The translations under genes were made by a program, and so were the position numbers. Shown piece by piece: positions 56,639 through 64,000 of a DNA stretch of 64,000 bases. The stretch lies in the NCBI RefSeq assembly GCF_002008225.1, contig NZ_MRDH01000039.1:62001-126000 (forward strand), in the 5' to 3' direction. The notes below the pieces were generated by a model. The model was not told the DNA's origin, made no database searches, and saw only the letters and a list, made by a program, of their open reading frames with translations. Position 1 is the first letter of the stretch; each line of letters begins with the position of its first letter. The DNA comes from Agrobacterium salinitolerans (GTDB lineage: Bacteria > Pseudomonadota > Alphaproteobacteria > Rhizobiales > Rhizobiaceae).

Positions 56639-57586
56639 TCATGCGCGCGGATGGGCGTTGTCGTAGATTTCCAGCAGCCTCGCGGTGTCGACGCCGGTAT
56701 AGACTTGTGTGGTGGACAGGCTCGCATGGCCCAGCAGTTCCTGAATGGTGCGAAGGTCGCCGCCGCCGGCGAGAAGGTGCGTGGCGAAGGAGTGGCGTAG
56801 CGCATGCGGTGTGGCGTTTTCCGGCAGGCCGAAAGCACCCCGCAGCTTCTGCATTTCCCGCTGGATGATGGCGGGTTGCAGCTTGCCGCCGCGCGCGCCG
56901 AGGAAGAGGGGTTCATCCGACGAGAGGGCATAGGGGCAAAGCTTCCTGTAGGTATCGACTGCTTCCGTCACCACTGCCAGCAGGGGCACAATCCGCGTCT
57001 TGTTGCCTTTGCCGGTAATGCGCAGGCTGCGGGCGCCGGACGGGAAATCGGCCGGGGTAAGACCAAGCGCCTCGGAAATGCGCAGACCGCAGCCATAAAG
57101 CAGTGAAAGGACCGTTGCGTTGCGGGCGGCGATCCATGGTTCGTCGTTCAGTTGCGCTTCACTCGTGGTGATTTTCAGCGCCTGCCGGTCGGTCAGCGGT
57201 TTCGGTAGCGATTTGGGCTGTTTTGGCGCGCGCATGGCAGTGGCACCGGCGGCATTCACCAGGCCTTTTTTCTGCAGGTACTGAAGCAGGGAGCGCAGGC
57301 CTGCCAGATGCCGTCCGAGCGAACGTGCGCCGGCGCCTTCCTTGCGCCGGTTGGCCAGAAAGGCGCGAAGATCGACCGGGCGCAAATCCGCTATATCGGT
57401 TACGGAGGCTGGTTTGCCGATATACCCGGTCAGGAAGGTCAGGAACTGACGGGTATCGCGCTCATAGGCCTCGACGGTATTGTCGGAAAGGCGGCGTTCA
57501 CCGGCAAGTGCCGTCAGCCAGGCCTCGCGCTCGGCGAGGAGATCGGGTTGGGCAAATGTCAGGATTTCGGTCACGCGGCGCTCCAT
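56639..57586 (-). CDS. xerC: Tyrosine recombinase XerC
   Basis: A 315-residue recombinase that with XerD resolves chromosome dimers at dif. The N-terminal SAM-like domain (about 15-120) includes LSDNTVEAYERDTRQFLTFL. The catalytic residues are visible: arginine in YGCGLRISEALGL near residue 170, lysine in ITGKGNKTRIVPLL, H-x-x-R in HALRHSFATHLLAGG, and histidine and tyrosine in LLGHASLSTTQVYTGVD. It is divergent from priA, with both start regions within 121 bases. This is the housekeeping recombinase, not a sign of an integrated element. Confidence 0.97.
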   Translation of the reverse strand: MERRVTEILTFAQPDLLAEREAWLTALAGERRLSDNTVEAYERDTRQFLTFLTGYIGKPASVTDIADLRPVDLRAFLANRRKEGAGARSLGRHLAGLRSLLQYLQKKGLVNAAGATAMRAPKQPKSLPKPLTDRQALKITTSEAQLNDEPWIAARNATVLSLLYGCGLRISEALGLTPADFPSGARSLRITGKGNKTRIVPLLAVVTEAVDTYRKLCPYALSSDEPLFLGARGGKLQPAIIQREMQKLRGAFGLPENATPHALRHSFATHLLAGGGDLRTIQELLGHASLSTTQVYTGVDTARLLEIYDNAHPRA

Positions 57587-57707
57587 TCCATGGCTCTATG
57601 CTATACGCTTATGGTCAGCATTTGGTTAAGAGGTGGACTTTGCAAGGCGCGCCCACTACATCCGGGCGGTTTCCTTTTTCCTGTCGTCGGGGCATGGTCG
57701 CCACATC

Positions 57708-59924
57708 ATGGCAAAAGATTCGTCCGATCTGTTTGGGGCTCTGTTCGACCCGCCGTCGCCCACGCGCACGGTGCCCGTTCTCGTGCCCATGCCGGCGCCC
57801 GGGCCATACAGCTACTCTGTGCCTGAGGATATGGTGGTGGAGACGGGTTCCGTCGTGCAGGTGCCGCTCGGTCCCCGGCAGGTCTTCGGCGTGGTCTGGG
57901 ACGATGCGGGCGAGAAAGGTGTCGATCCGAAGAAGCTGCGGCCCATCACCAAGAGTTTCGAGTGCCCGCCGCTGAAGGCGGAAATGCGCCGCTTCGTGGA
58001 TTGGGTTGCCGCCTATACGCTGTCTCCGCCCGGCCTCGTGGCGCGCATGGCGCTGCGCGCGCCCGCTGCCTTCGATCCCGAACCGATGATCGAGGGGCTG
58101 CGGCTGACGGAGGGGCGGCCGGAGCGCCTCACCCCCGCCCGTGAGCGGGTGATGGAGCTGGCGGCCGAAGGCCAAGGCTGGACGAAGAGCGGGCTCGCCC
58201 ATGCCGCCGGCGTTTCGACAAGCGTCATCGACGGTCTCGTCAAGCAGGGCGTGTTCGAGACGGTGTTTCTGCCCGCGCCGCCTGTGGTGGCTGAACCCGA
58301 TCCAGACTATGTCGAGCCGCGCCTGGAAGGCCCACAGAAACAGGCGGCTTCGGAGATACTGGAAGATGTGCGCAAGGGCGGATTTCATGTTTCGCTGATC
58401 GACGGTGTCACAGGTTCTGGCAAGACCGAGGTTTATTTCGAGGCGGTGGCCGAGACGCTCCGTCAGGGCAGGCAGGTTCTCATCCTGCTGCCCGAAATCG
58501 CGTTGACGGCGGCGTTTCTGGAGCGTTTTCAGGATCGTTTCGGCGCGAAACCGGCGGAATGGCATTCGGACTTGTCGCCGCGGATGCGCGAGAAGGTCTG
58601 GCGGCAGGCCGTCACTGGTGAAGTTAAGGTGGTGGCTGGGGCACGTTCGGCGCTTTTCCTGCCGTTCGACAATCTCGGTCTCATCGTTGTCGATGAAGAG
58701 CACGACCCGGCTTACAAGCAGGAAGATCGTGTCTTTTATAATGCCCGCGACATGGCGGTGGTAAGGGCGCGGATCGCAGAATTCCCGGTGGTATTGGTGT
58801 CTGCCACACCGTCGGTCGAAAGCCAGGTTAATGGTAGTTCCGGGCGTTATAACACCATTCACCTGCATACACGTTTCGGCGATGCAGCGATGCCGGACCT
58901 GCATCTTGTCGATATGCGCCGCCACCCGCCCGAGCGGGGAGGGTTTCTCTCACCCGTCCTGCTGCGCGGCATCGGCAAGACCATCGAAAAGGGCGAGCAG
59001 GCGCTGCTCTTCCTCAATCGCCGCGGTTATGCGCCGCTCACGCTCTGCCGCGTCTGCGGTCACCGTTTCCAGTGCCCGCAATGTTCCAGCTGGCTGGTGG
59101 AGCACCGGTTTCGCAATCAATTGCAGTGCCATCAGTGCGGCCATAATGAGCCAACGCCCGATCATTGCCCGGAATGCGGCACCTTGGATCATCTGGTGGC
59201 TTGCGGCCCCGGCGTGGAGCGCATTGCCGAGGAGGTGGAGAAACATTTCCCTGAGGCCCGCACCATCGTGCTCTCCTCCGATCTCATGGGCGTCAAGCGG
59301 TTGCGGCTGGAGCTGGAGGCGATTGTTAAAGGTGAGGCGGATATCGTCATCGGCACGCAGCTGGTCGCCAAGGGACATAATTTTCCGCTGCTGACGCTTG
59401 TCGGCATCGTCGATGCCGATCTCGGCCTTGCCAATGGCGATCCGCGCGCGGCGGAGCGAACCTTCCAGCTGCTTTCACAGGTGACGGGACGCGCCGGGCG
59501 AACCGGTTTGAAGAGCCATGGCTTGCTGCAAACCTATCAGCCGCAGCATCCGGTCATGCAGGCCATCGTTTCGGGTGATGCTTCGGCTTTCTATGAAAGA
59601 GAGATCGTGGAGCGGGAAAAGGCTGTCCTGCCCCCCTTCGGACGCCTTGCCTCCGTCATCGTTTCCGCCGATACGCGTGCAGAGGCCGAAACCCATGCAC
59701 GGGGTTTAAGGGCGGCCGCGCCGCAAGTTACGGGCATCGTGCTGCTCGGCCCGGCGGAAGCGCCGCTGGCTCTCATCCGCGGACGCCACCGTTTCCGCCT
59801 CCTCGTGCACGGGCGTCGCAATTCCGACATGCAGTCTTTTCTGCGAACGCTTCTGACCAATGGCCCGAAAGAGCGCGGCAGCGTGCATGTGCAGCTCGAT
59901 ATCGACCCGCAAAGTTTCCTTTGA
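57708..59924 (+). CDS. priA: Primosomal protein N' (replication restart helicase PriA)
   Basis: A 738-residue 3'-5' DNA helicase that reloads the replisome at stalled forks. The N-terminal DNA-binding part has VPMPAPGPYSYSVPEDM; Walker A is IDGVTGSGKTEVYFEAV near residue 240, the DEAH-type box LIVVDEEHDPAYKQED, and the zinc sites CRVCGHRFQCPQCSSWL and CHQCGHNEPTPDHCPECG near 450-490. ERTFQLLSQVTGRAGR is helicase motif VI. The ATG at 57708 gives a normal start; a 25-residue extension is not supported. The next gene is a small membrane protein and then the atp operon, a linkage common in Rhizobiales. Confidence 0.97.
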   Translation: MAKDSSDLFGALFDPPSPTRTVPVLVPMPAPGPYSYSVPEDMVVETGSVVQVPLGPRQVFGVVWDDAGEKGVDPKKLRPITKSFECPPLKAEMRRFVDWVAAYTLSPPGLVARMALRAPAAFDPEPMIEGLRLTEGRPERLTPARERVMELAAEGQGWTKSGLAHAAGVSTSVIDGLVKQGVFETVFLPAPPVVAEPDPDYVEPRLEGPQKQAASEILEDVRKGGFHVSLIDGVTGSGKTEVYFEAVAETLRQGRQVLILLPEIALTAAFLERFQDRFGAKPAEWHSDLSPRMREKVWRQAVTGEVKVVAGARSALFLPFDNLGLIVVDEEHDPAYKQEDRVFYNARDMAVVRARIAEFPVVLVSATPSVESQVNGSSGRYNTIHLHTRFGDAAMPDLHLVDMRRHPPERGGFLSPVLLRGIGKTIEKGEQALLFLNRRGYAPLTLCRVCGHRFQCPQCSSWLVEHRFRNQLQCHQCGHNEPTPDHCPECGTLDHLVACGPGVERIAEEVEKHFPEARTIVLSSDLMGVKRLRLELEAIVKGEADIVIGTQLVAKGHNFPLLTLVGIVDADLGLANGDPRAAERTFQLLSQVTGRAGRTGLKSHGLLQTYQPQHPVMQAIVSGDASAFYEREIVEREKAVLPPFGRLASVIVSADTRAEAETHARGLRAAAPQVTGIVLLGPAEAPLALIRGRHRFRLLVHGRRNSDMQSFLRTLLTNGPKERGSVHVQLDIDPQSFL

Positions 59925-60004
59925 AACTCGCCGACGGGGCGTTTTCCCGTTGTCATGACCGTGTCATAACACAGCAGGCAATCAAAGATGATTTGGGGAA
60001 CGAG

Positions 60005-60391
60005 ATGGAGTTTTATTTTCCCGCCGAGTTCGGCGAGCAGCTGGCCTTCGGAGCGGCAGTAGTTTCGGCCATGATGGGCCTTTTTTTTATGTTTGCACCG
60101 GGTATTACGCTGCGTGCCTTCGGGCTGCAGCCAGCGGGTGAGCGCCGCGATGGTTATACGCTCGCGCGCTCGTCGCTTGCCGGGTTCTATCTCGGTCTCG
60201 GCGCCGCCGCCCTGCTTCTCGCGCAGCCCATGGTCTATCTCGCCTTTGGTGCGGCTTTCGGCCTCAGTGTCTTTGGCGGCATTCTCTCCATACTCTCCGA
60301 TGGCGGCGCAACCATGCGGAATTTCATACTTCTGGTTGTGCACTTTCTGCTCGCTGCGCTGCCGTTGAGCTACGTCTTCGGGCTGGTCTGA
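60005..60391 (+). CDS. Small four-helix membrane protein, unknown function
   Basis: A 128-residue protein with four hydrophobic segments: FGAAVVSAMMGLFFMFAPGI, SLAGFYLGLGAAALLLA, PMVYLAFGAAFGLSVFGGILSIL and FILLVVHFLLAALPLSYVFGLV. The motif TLRAFGLQPAGERRDGYTLARSSLAGFYLG between the first two resembles small DUF4345-type membrane proteins, but I am not sure of the family. The ATG at 60005 follows GGGGAACG; the open frame extends back 28 residues to the end of priA without similarity. It lies between priA and the atp promoter. No function can be assigned. Confidence 0.8.
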   Translation: MEFYFPAEFGEQLAFGAAVVSAMMGLFFMFAPGITLRAFGLQPAGERRDGYTLARSSLAGFYLGLGAAALLLAQPMVYLAFGAAFGLSVFGGILSILSDGGATMRNFILLVVHFLLAALPLSYVFGLV

Positions 60392-60465
60392 GGCGGGCTT
60401 TTTGGCTTTTGTGCCGCAGATGCGCCGCATCCTGAGCGAAATCGGAAAATTTAAACGCATTCCCC

Positions 60466-60493
60466 CTTGCCCAAACGGCGCTTTCCGCTATTA
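60466..60493 (+). promoter_or_regulatory. Candidate promoter of the atp operon
   Basis: CTTGCC (60466-60471), 16 bases, then CTATTA (60488-60493), close to the rhizobial housekeeping pattern CTTGAC-N16/17-CTATAT. It is 160 bases before atpH, implying a leader of about 150 bases. Confidence 0.4.
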
Positions 60494-60652
60494 CGCGTGT
60501 TGCGAGTCCCGGCGTCCTATGCTAGACGGACCGCGAAATTGGGAAAAGGCAGGGGGGAATTCCGGTCTTTTTCGGGGAAATTGAAACGATTTCAAGAATT
60601 TGATGCGGTGGAGCCCCATCGCTGATGGTCTTGGACGATTAGCAGGGAAAAA

Positions 60653-61219
60653 GTGCCCGTGGCAGACACCTCCCATGGAACATCCGGTGTAGCGGAAAGG
60701 TATGCGTCGTCGCTTTTCGAGCTTGCTTTGGAAGCGGGTGCGGTCGAAGCGGTTCAGGTCGAACTGGACAAGTTTGGTGCGCTTCTCGACGAAAGCGACG
60801 ATTTGAAGCGTCTGGTTGCGAGCCCGGTGTTCTCCGCCGAGGATCAGTTCAAGGCAATCGCCGCTATCTGCGAAAAGGCCGGTATCTCCGGTCTCGCTCT
60901 GAATTTCCTCAAGGTTGTTGCGAATAATCGCCGTCTCTTCGCTGTTCCCGGCATGATCCGCGCCTACCGCACCATCGCTGCCGCCCATCGCGGCGAAATC
61001 ACCGCCGAGGTCACCTCGGCACATGCGCTCGACGAGGCGCAGGAAACTGAACTGAAAGCGGCGCTGAAGAGCGTTACCGGCAAGGATGTGACGATTTCCG
61101 TTACCGTCGACCCGTCGATCCTCGGTGGTCTGATCGTCAAGGTCGGCTCCCGCCAGATCGATACGTCTCTTCGCACCAAACTTTCCACCCTTAAGCTTGC
61201 ACTGAAAGAGGTTGGCTGA
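60653..61219 (+). CDS. atpH: F1F0 ATP synthase subunit delta
   Basis: A 188-residue stator subunit that joins the F1 head to the peripheral stalk. [29 protein letters not shown] is the N-terminal helical bundle, [44 protein letters not shown] lies mid-protein, and the C-terminal [29 protein letters not shown] is the family signature. The start is GTG at 60653 with AGCAGGGAAAA upstream; a second GTG two codons later is possible. The stop shares its last base with the ATG of atpA. First gene of the F1 operon; F0 genes are elsewhere, as usual in alphaproteobacteria. Confidence 0.97.
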   Translation: MPVADTSHGTSGVAERYASSLFELALEAGAVEAVQVELDKFGALLDESDDLKRLVASPVFSAEDQFKAIAAICEKAGISGLALNFLKVVANNRRLFAVPGMIRAYRTIAAAHRGEITAEVTSAHALDEAQETELKAALKSVTGKDVTISVTVDPSILGGLIVKVGSRQIDTSLRTKLSTLKLALKEVG

Positions 61220-62748
61220 TGGATATCCGCGCCGCGGAAATTTCCGCAATTCTGAAAGATCAAATCAAAAATTTCGGCAACGAGGCGGAAGTCTCGGAAG
61301 TCGGCCAAGTGCTTTCCGTCGGTGACGGTATCGCTCGCGTTTACGGTCTCGACAATGTTCAGGCCGGCGAAATGGTCGAGTTTCCGGGCGGCATCCGCGG
61401 CATGGCGCTCAACCTCGAAGCCGACAATGTCGGCGTGGTTATCTTCGGTTCCGACCGTGACATCAAGGAAGGCGACACCGTAAAGCGGACTGGCGCTATC
61501 GTTGACGTTCCCGTTGGTCCGGAACTGCTCGGCCGCGTCGTTGACGCGCTCGGCAATCCGATCGACGGTAAGGGCCCGATCAATGCCGCCAAACGTTCGC
61601 GCGTTGACGTCAAGGCTCCCGGCATCATTCCGCGCAAGTCGGTTCATGAGCCGATGTCGACCGGCCTCAAGGCCATCGACGCACTCATCCCGGTTGGTCG
61701 CGGCCAGCGCGAGCTCGTCATCGGCGACCGCCAGACCGGCAAGACCGCCATCATTCTCGACACGATCCTGAACCAGAAGGCCATTCACGACAATGGTCCT
61801 GACGGCGACAAGCTTTATTGCGTCTACGTCGCTATTGGTCAGAAGCGTTCGACCGTTGCCCAGTTCGTCAAGGTTCTGGAAGAGCGCGGCGCGCTGCAGT
61901 ACTCGATCATCGTCGCCGCCACCGCTTCCGATCCGGCTCCGATGCAGTATCTGGCACCGTTTGCCGGTTGCGCCATGGGCGAGTACTTCCGTGACAACGG
62001 CAAGCATGCTCTCATCGGTTACGACGACCTTTCCAAGCAGGCTGTTGCTTACCGTCAGATGTCGCTGCTGCTGCGCCGTCCTCCGGGCCGTGAAGCTTAT
62101 CCGGGCGACGTTTTCTACCTCCACTCCCGTCTTCTTGAGCGCGCTGCGAAGCTCTCCGACGAAATGGGCGCTGGCTCGCTGACGGCTCTGCCGGTCATCG
62201 AAACCCAGGGTAACGACGTTTCGGCGTTCATTCCGACCAACGTGATCTCGATCACCGACGGCCAGATCTTCCTTGAAACCGACCTGTTCTATCAGGGTAT
62301 CCGCCCGGCCGTTAACGTCGGTCTGTCGGTTTCGCGCGTTGGCTCTGCCGCCCAGATCAAGGCGATGAAGCAGGTTGCCGGTTCGATCAAGGGTGAACTC
62401 GCCCAGTATCGCGAAATGGCAGCCTTCGCCCAGTTCGGTTCGGACCTCGATGCTTCGACGCAGCGCCTGCTGAACCGCGGTGCACGCCTGACCGAACTTC
62501 TGAAGCAGCCGCAGTTCTCGCCGCTCAAGACGGAAGAACAGGTTGCGGTGATCTTTGCCGGCGTCAACGGTTACCTTGACAAGGTTGCAGTCGCGCAGGT
62601 CGGCAAGTTCGAGCAGGGTCTGCTCTCCTACCTCCGGTCGGAAGGCAAGGCGATCCTCGACACCATCCGCACGGAAAAGGCTATCAGCGACGATACCAAG
62701 GGCAAGCTCAAGGGCGCTCTTGATAACTTCGCCAAGTCTTTCTCTTAA
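61219..62748 (+). CDS. atpA: F1F0 ATP synthase subunit alpha
   Basis: A 509-residue regulatory, non-catalytic nucleotide-binding subunit of the F1 head. [20 protein letters not shown] at the N-terminus binds delta. Walker A is [18 protein letters not shown] near residue 170, followed by [44 protein letters not shown], with the alpha-subunit signature near [14 protein letters not shown]. The length is normal. It overlaps atpH by one base, and atpG follows after 31 bases. Confidence 0.99.
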   Translation: MDIRAAEISAILKDQIKNFGNEAEVSEVGQVLSVGDGIARVYGLDNVQAGEMVEFPGGIRGMALNLEADNVGVVIFGSDRDIKEGDTVKRTGAIVDVPVGPELLGRVVDALGNPIDGKGPINAAKRSRVDVKAPGIIPRKSVHEPMSTGLKAIDALIPVGRGQRELVIGDRQTGKTAIILDTILNQKAIHDNGPDGDKLYCVYVAIGQKRSTVAQFVKVLEERGALQYSIIVAATASDPAPMQYLAPFAGCAMGEYFRDNGKHALIGYDDLSKQAVAYRQMSLLLRRPPGREAYPGDVFYLHSRLLERAAKLSDEMGAGSLTALPVIETQGNDVSAFIPTNVISITDGQIFLETDLFYQGIRPAVNVGLSVSRVGSAAQIKAMKQVAGSIKGELAQYREMAAFAQFGSDLDASTQRLLNRGARLTELLKQPQFSPLKTEEQVAVIFAGVNGYLDKVAVAQVGKFEQGLLSYLRSEGKAILDTIRTEKAISDDTKGKLKGALDNFAKSFS

Positions 62749-62779
62749 ATCAGGGCTCTTTTACTCGGACGGATAACGG

Positions 62780-63658
62780 ATGCCTTCACTAAAGGATCTG
62801 AAAAACCGCATTGCCTCCGTAAAGGCGACGCAGAAGATTACCAAGGCGATGAAAATGGTCGCCGCGGCGAAGCTTCGGCGCGCCCAGGAAGCTGCGGAGG
62901 CCGCCCGGCCTTATTCTCAGCGCATGAGCGCCGTTCTTGCCAACATCGCGAATGCGGTCGAGGCGGACGTGGCTCCGGCGCTGATGACCGGCACCGGCAA
63001 GGACGATGTGCATCTGCTCGTCGTCTGCACGGCTGAGCGTGGTCTTTGCGGCGGTTTCAACTCGCAAATCGCCCGTTTTGCCCGCGATCACGCCCGCAAG
63101 CTGATTTCGGAAGGCAAGACGGTCAAGATCATCACGGTTGGCAAAAAGGGGTACGACGCCCTGCGTCGCGAATTTGCAGCCAACGTCATCGAGCGCATCG
63201 AACTGCGCGACGTGAAGAAGGTCGGTTTTGAAAATGCCGACCAGATCGCCAAGAAGGTGATCTCGCTCTTCAACGCCGGTGAGTTCGACGTCTGCACGCT
63301 GATCTATTCGGAATTCAAGTCCGTCATCAGCCAGATCCCGACCGGCCTGCAGCTCATTCCCGCCGCAACGCCTGTTGTGGAAGAGGATGCCGCGACGCAG
63401 AGCGCCGTCTATGAATATGAGCCGGATGCGGCTTCTATTCTGGAAGACCTTATTCCGCGCAACATTTCGGTTCAGGTTTTCCGGGCTCTGCTCGAAAACG
63501 TTGCCGGTGAAATGGGCGCCAAGATGAGCGCGATGGATAACGCAACGCGCAATGCCGGTGAGATGATCAACAAGCTGACGCTTTCCTACAACCGTCAGCG
63601 TCAGGCTCAGATCACCAAGGAACTCATTGAAATCATTTCGGGCGCGGAAGCGCTCTGA
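62780..63658 (+). CDS. atpG: F1F0 ATP synthase subunit gamma
   Basis: A 292-residue rotor subunit. The two ends form the coiled-coil axle: [36 protein letters not shown] at the N-terminus and [48 protein letters not shown] at the C-terminus, both strongly conserved. [18 protein letters not shown] in the middle is a family landmark of the globular Rossmann-like part. The gap to atpD is 23 bases with AAGGAAAGAGGGTAAGGA as the ribosome-binding region. Confidence 0.99.
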   Translation: MPSLKDLKNRIASVKATQKITKAMKMVAAAKLRRAQEAAEAARPYSQRMSAVLANIANAVEADVAPALMTGTGKDDVHLLVVCTAERGLCGGFNSQIARFARDHARKLISEGKTVKIITVGKKGYDALRREFAANVIERIELRDVKKVGFENADQIAKKVISLFNAGEFDVCTLIYSEFKSVISQIPTGLQLIPAATPVVEEDAATQSAVYEYEPDAASILEDLIPRNISVQVFRALLENVAGEMGAKMSAMDNATRNAGEMINKLTLSYNRQRQAQITKELIEIISGAEAL

Positions 63659-63681
63659 GGTAAGGAAAGAGGGTAAGGATA

Positions 63682-64000
63682 ATGGCTAAGGCAGCTACCC
63701 CCAAGAAAACCGCAGCGGTGAACGGCGCGGGCAAGGTTACCCAGGTTATCGGCGCTGTTGTCGACGTGGCGTTCGAAGGCGAACTGCCTCCGATCCTGAA
63801 CGCGCTCGAAACCGAGAACAACGGCAACCGCCTGGTTCTCGAAGTCGCGCAGCACCTCGGTGAAAACGTCGTTCGCACGATCGCCATGGACTCGACCGAA
63901 GGTCTTGTTCGCGGCCAGAGCGTTTCGAACACAGGCGCTCCGATCTCGGTTCCGGTTGGTCCGGAAACACTCGGCCGCATCATGAACGTTATCGGTGAGC
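63682..64000 (+). CDS. atpD: F1F0 ATP synthase subunit beta, 5' part
   Basis: The first 106 codons of the catalytic beta subunit, cut by the window end. After a rhizobial N-terminal extension ([18 protein letters not shown]) comes the beta-barrel domain, [54 protein letters not shown] and [17 protein letters not shown]. The Walker A motif lies beyond the window. Start ATG at 63682 after AAGGA. Fourth gene of the atpHAGD(C) operon. Confidence 0.98.
   Translation, partial: MAKAATPKKTAAVNGAGKVTQVIGAVVDVAFEGELPPILNALETENNGNRLVLEVAQHLGENVVRTIAMDSTEGLVRGQSVSNTGAPISVPVGPETLGRIMNVIGE

Noticed and set aside
56639..57586. Tyrosine recombinase as evidence of an integrated element
   Set aside because: It is housekeeping XerC beside priA, with no att-like repeats, tRNA or phage genes around.

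Overview
This window is a stretch of core chromosome from an alphaproteobacterium of the Rhizobiaceae, most likely Agrobacterium or a close Rhizobium relative. That placement is an inference from protein sequences, GC-rich coding with strong G/C third positions, an F1-only ATP synthase operon, an IalB-family protein, an Omp19-like lipoprotein, and the mdh-sucCDAB-lpdA and hemCD-mic60-hemY gene orders. No database search was run. No tRNA, rRNA, CRISPR array, transposase, prophage or plasmid gene is visible. The window starts inside aconitase (acnA) and ends inside atpD.

Layout. 1-4.0 kb: 3' end of acnA, a DUF1223 secreted protein, a 401-base gap holding a G-rich hairpin and a 278-bp inverted-repeat segment, a DUF2794 protein, and a Bax-inhibitor-like membrane protein with a structured leader. 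4-10.8 kb: an FtsX-type ABC exporter, a TesA-like esterase, ThpR, a low-molecular-weight tyrosine phosphatase, a pterin dehydratase, a DUF1232 membrane protein and an IalB-family protein. 10.9-20 kb: rlmN, a TrpXYZ-type ABC importer, a LysE exporter, a short-chain dehydrogenase, argG, and an MFS drug-exporter/MarR pair with a clear operator. 20-28.5 kb: an M3 oligopeptidase, typA, a GNAT acetyltransferase, ppa, YggT/YggU, an MFS transporter and a class I amidotransferase.

27.8-33.8 kb (minus strand): one probable operon hemC-hemD-mic60-hemY-terB-amidotransferase, joining tetrapyrrole synthesis to an alphaproteobacterial mitofilin homologue. 33.9-37.9 kb: tsaD-gpsA, then YciI, EVE-domain and methyltransferase genes and a small secreted protein. 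38.1-41.9 kb: sdhC-sdhD-sdhA-(small secreted protein)-sdhB. 42.1-43.9 kb: Omp19-like lipoprotein and zapE. 44.1-54.3 kb: a TCA-cycle super-operon mdh-sucC-sucD-sucA-sucB-MAPEG-LysE-lpdA. 54.4-60.4 kb: cytochrome b561, DUF2867, TraB/GumN, xerC, priA and a small membrane protein. 60.6-64 kb: atpH-atpA-atpG-atpD.

Together the window encodes the second half of the TCA cycle (aconitase, 2-oxoglutarate dehydrogenase, succinyl-CoA synthetase, succinate and malate dehydrogenases), early haem synthesis and the F1 part of ATP synthase, so it is strongly respiratory. I found no obviously new multi-gene system. The best leads are at smaller scale: a dispersed palindromic repeat whose two copies keep the same fold despite different bases, a structured (possibly pseudoknotted) leader before the Bax-inhibitor-like gene, a small exported protein inserted between sdhA and sdhB, membrane genes inserted between sucB and lpdA, the mic60/terB linkage to haem genes, and several unexplained palindromes upstream of central-metabolism genes.
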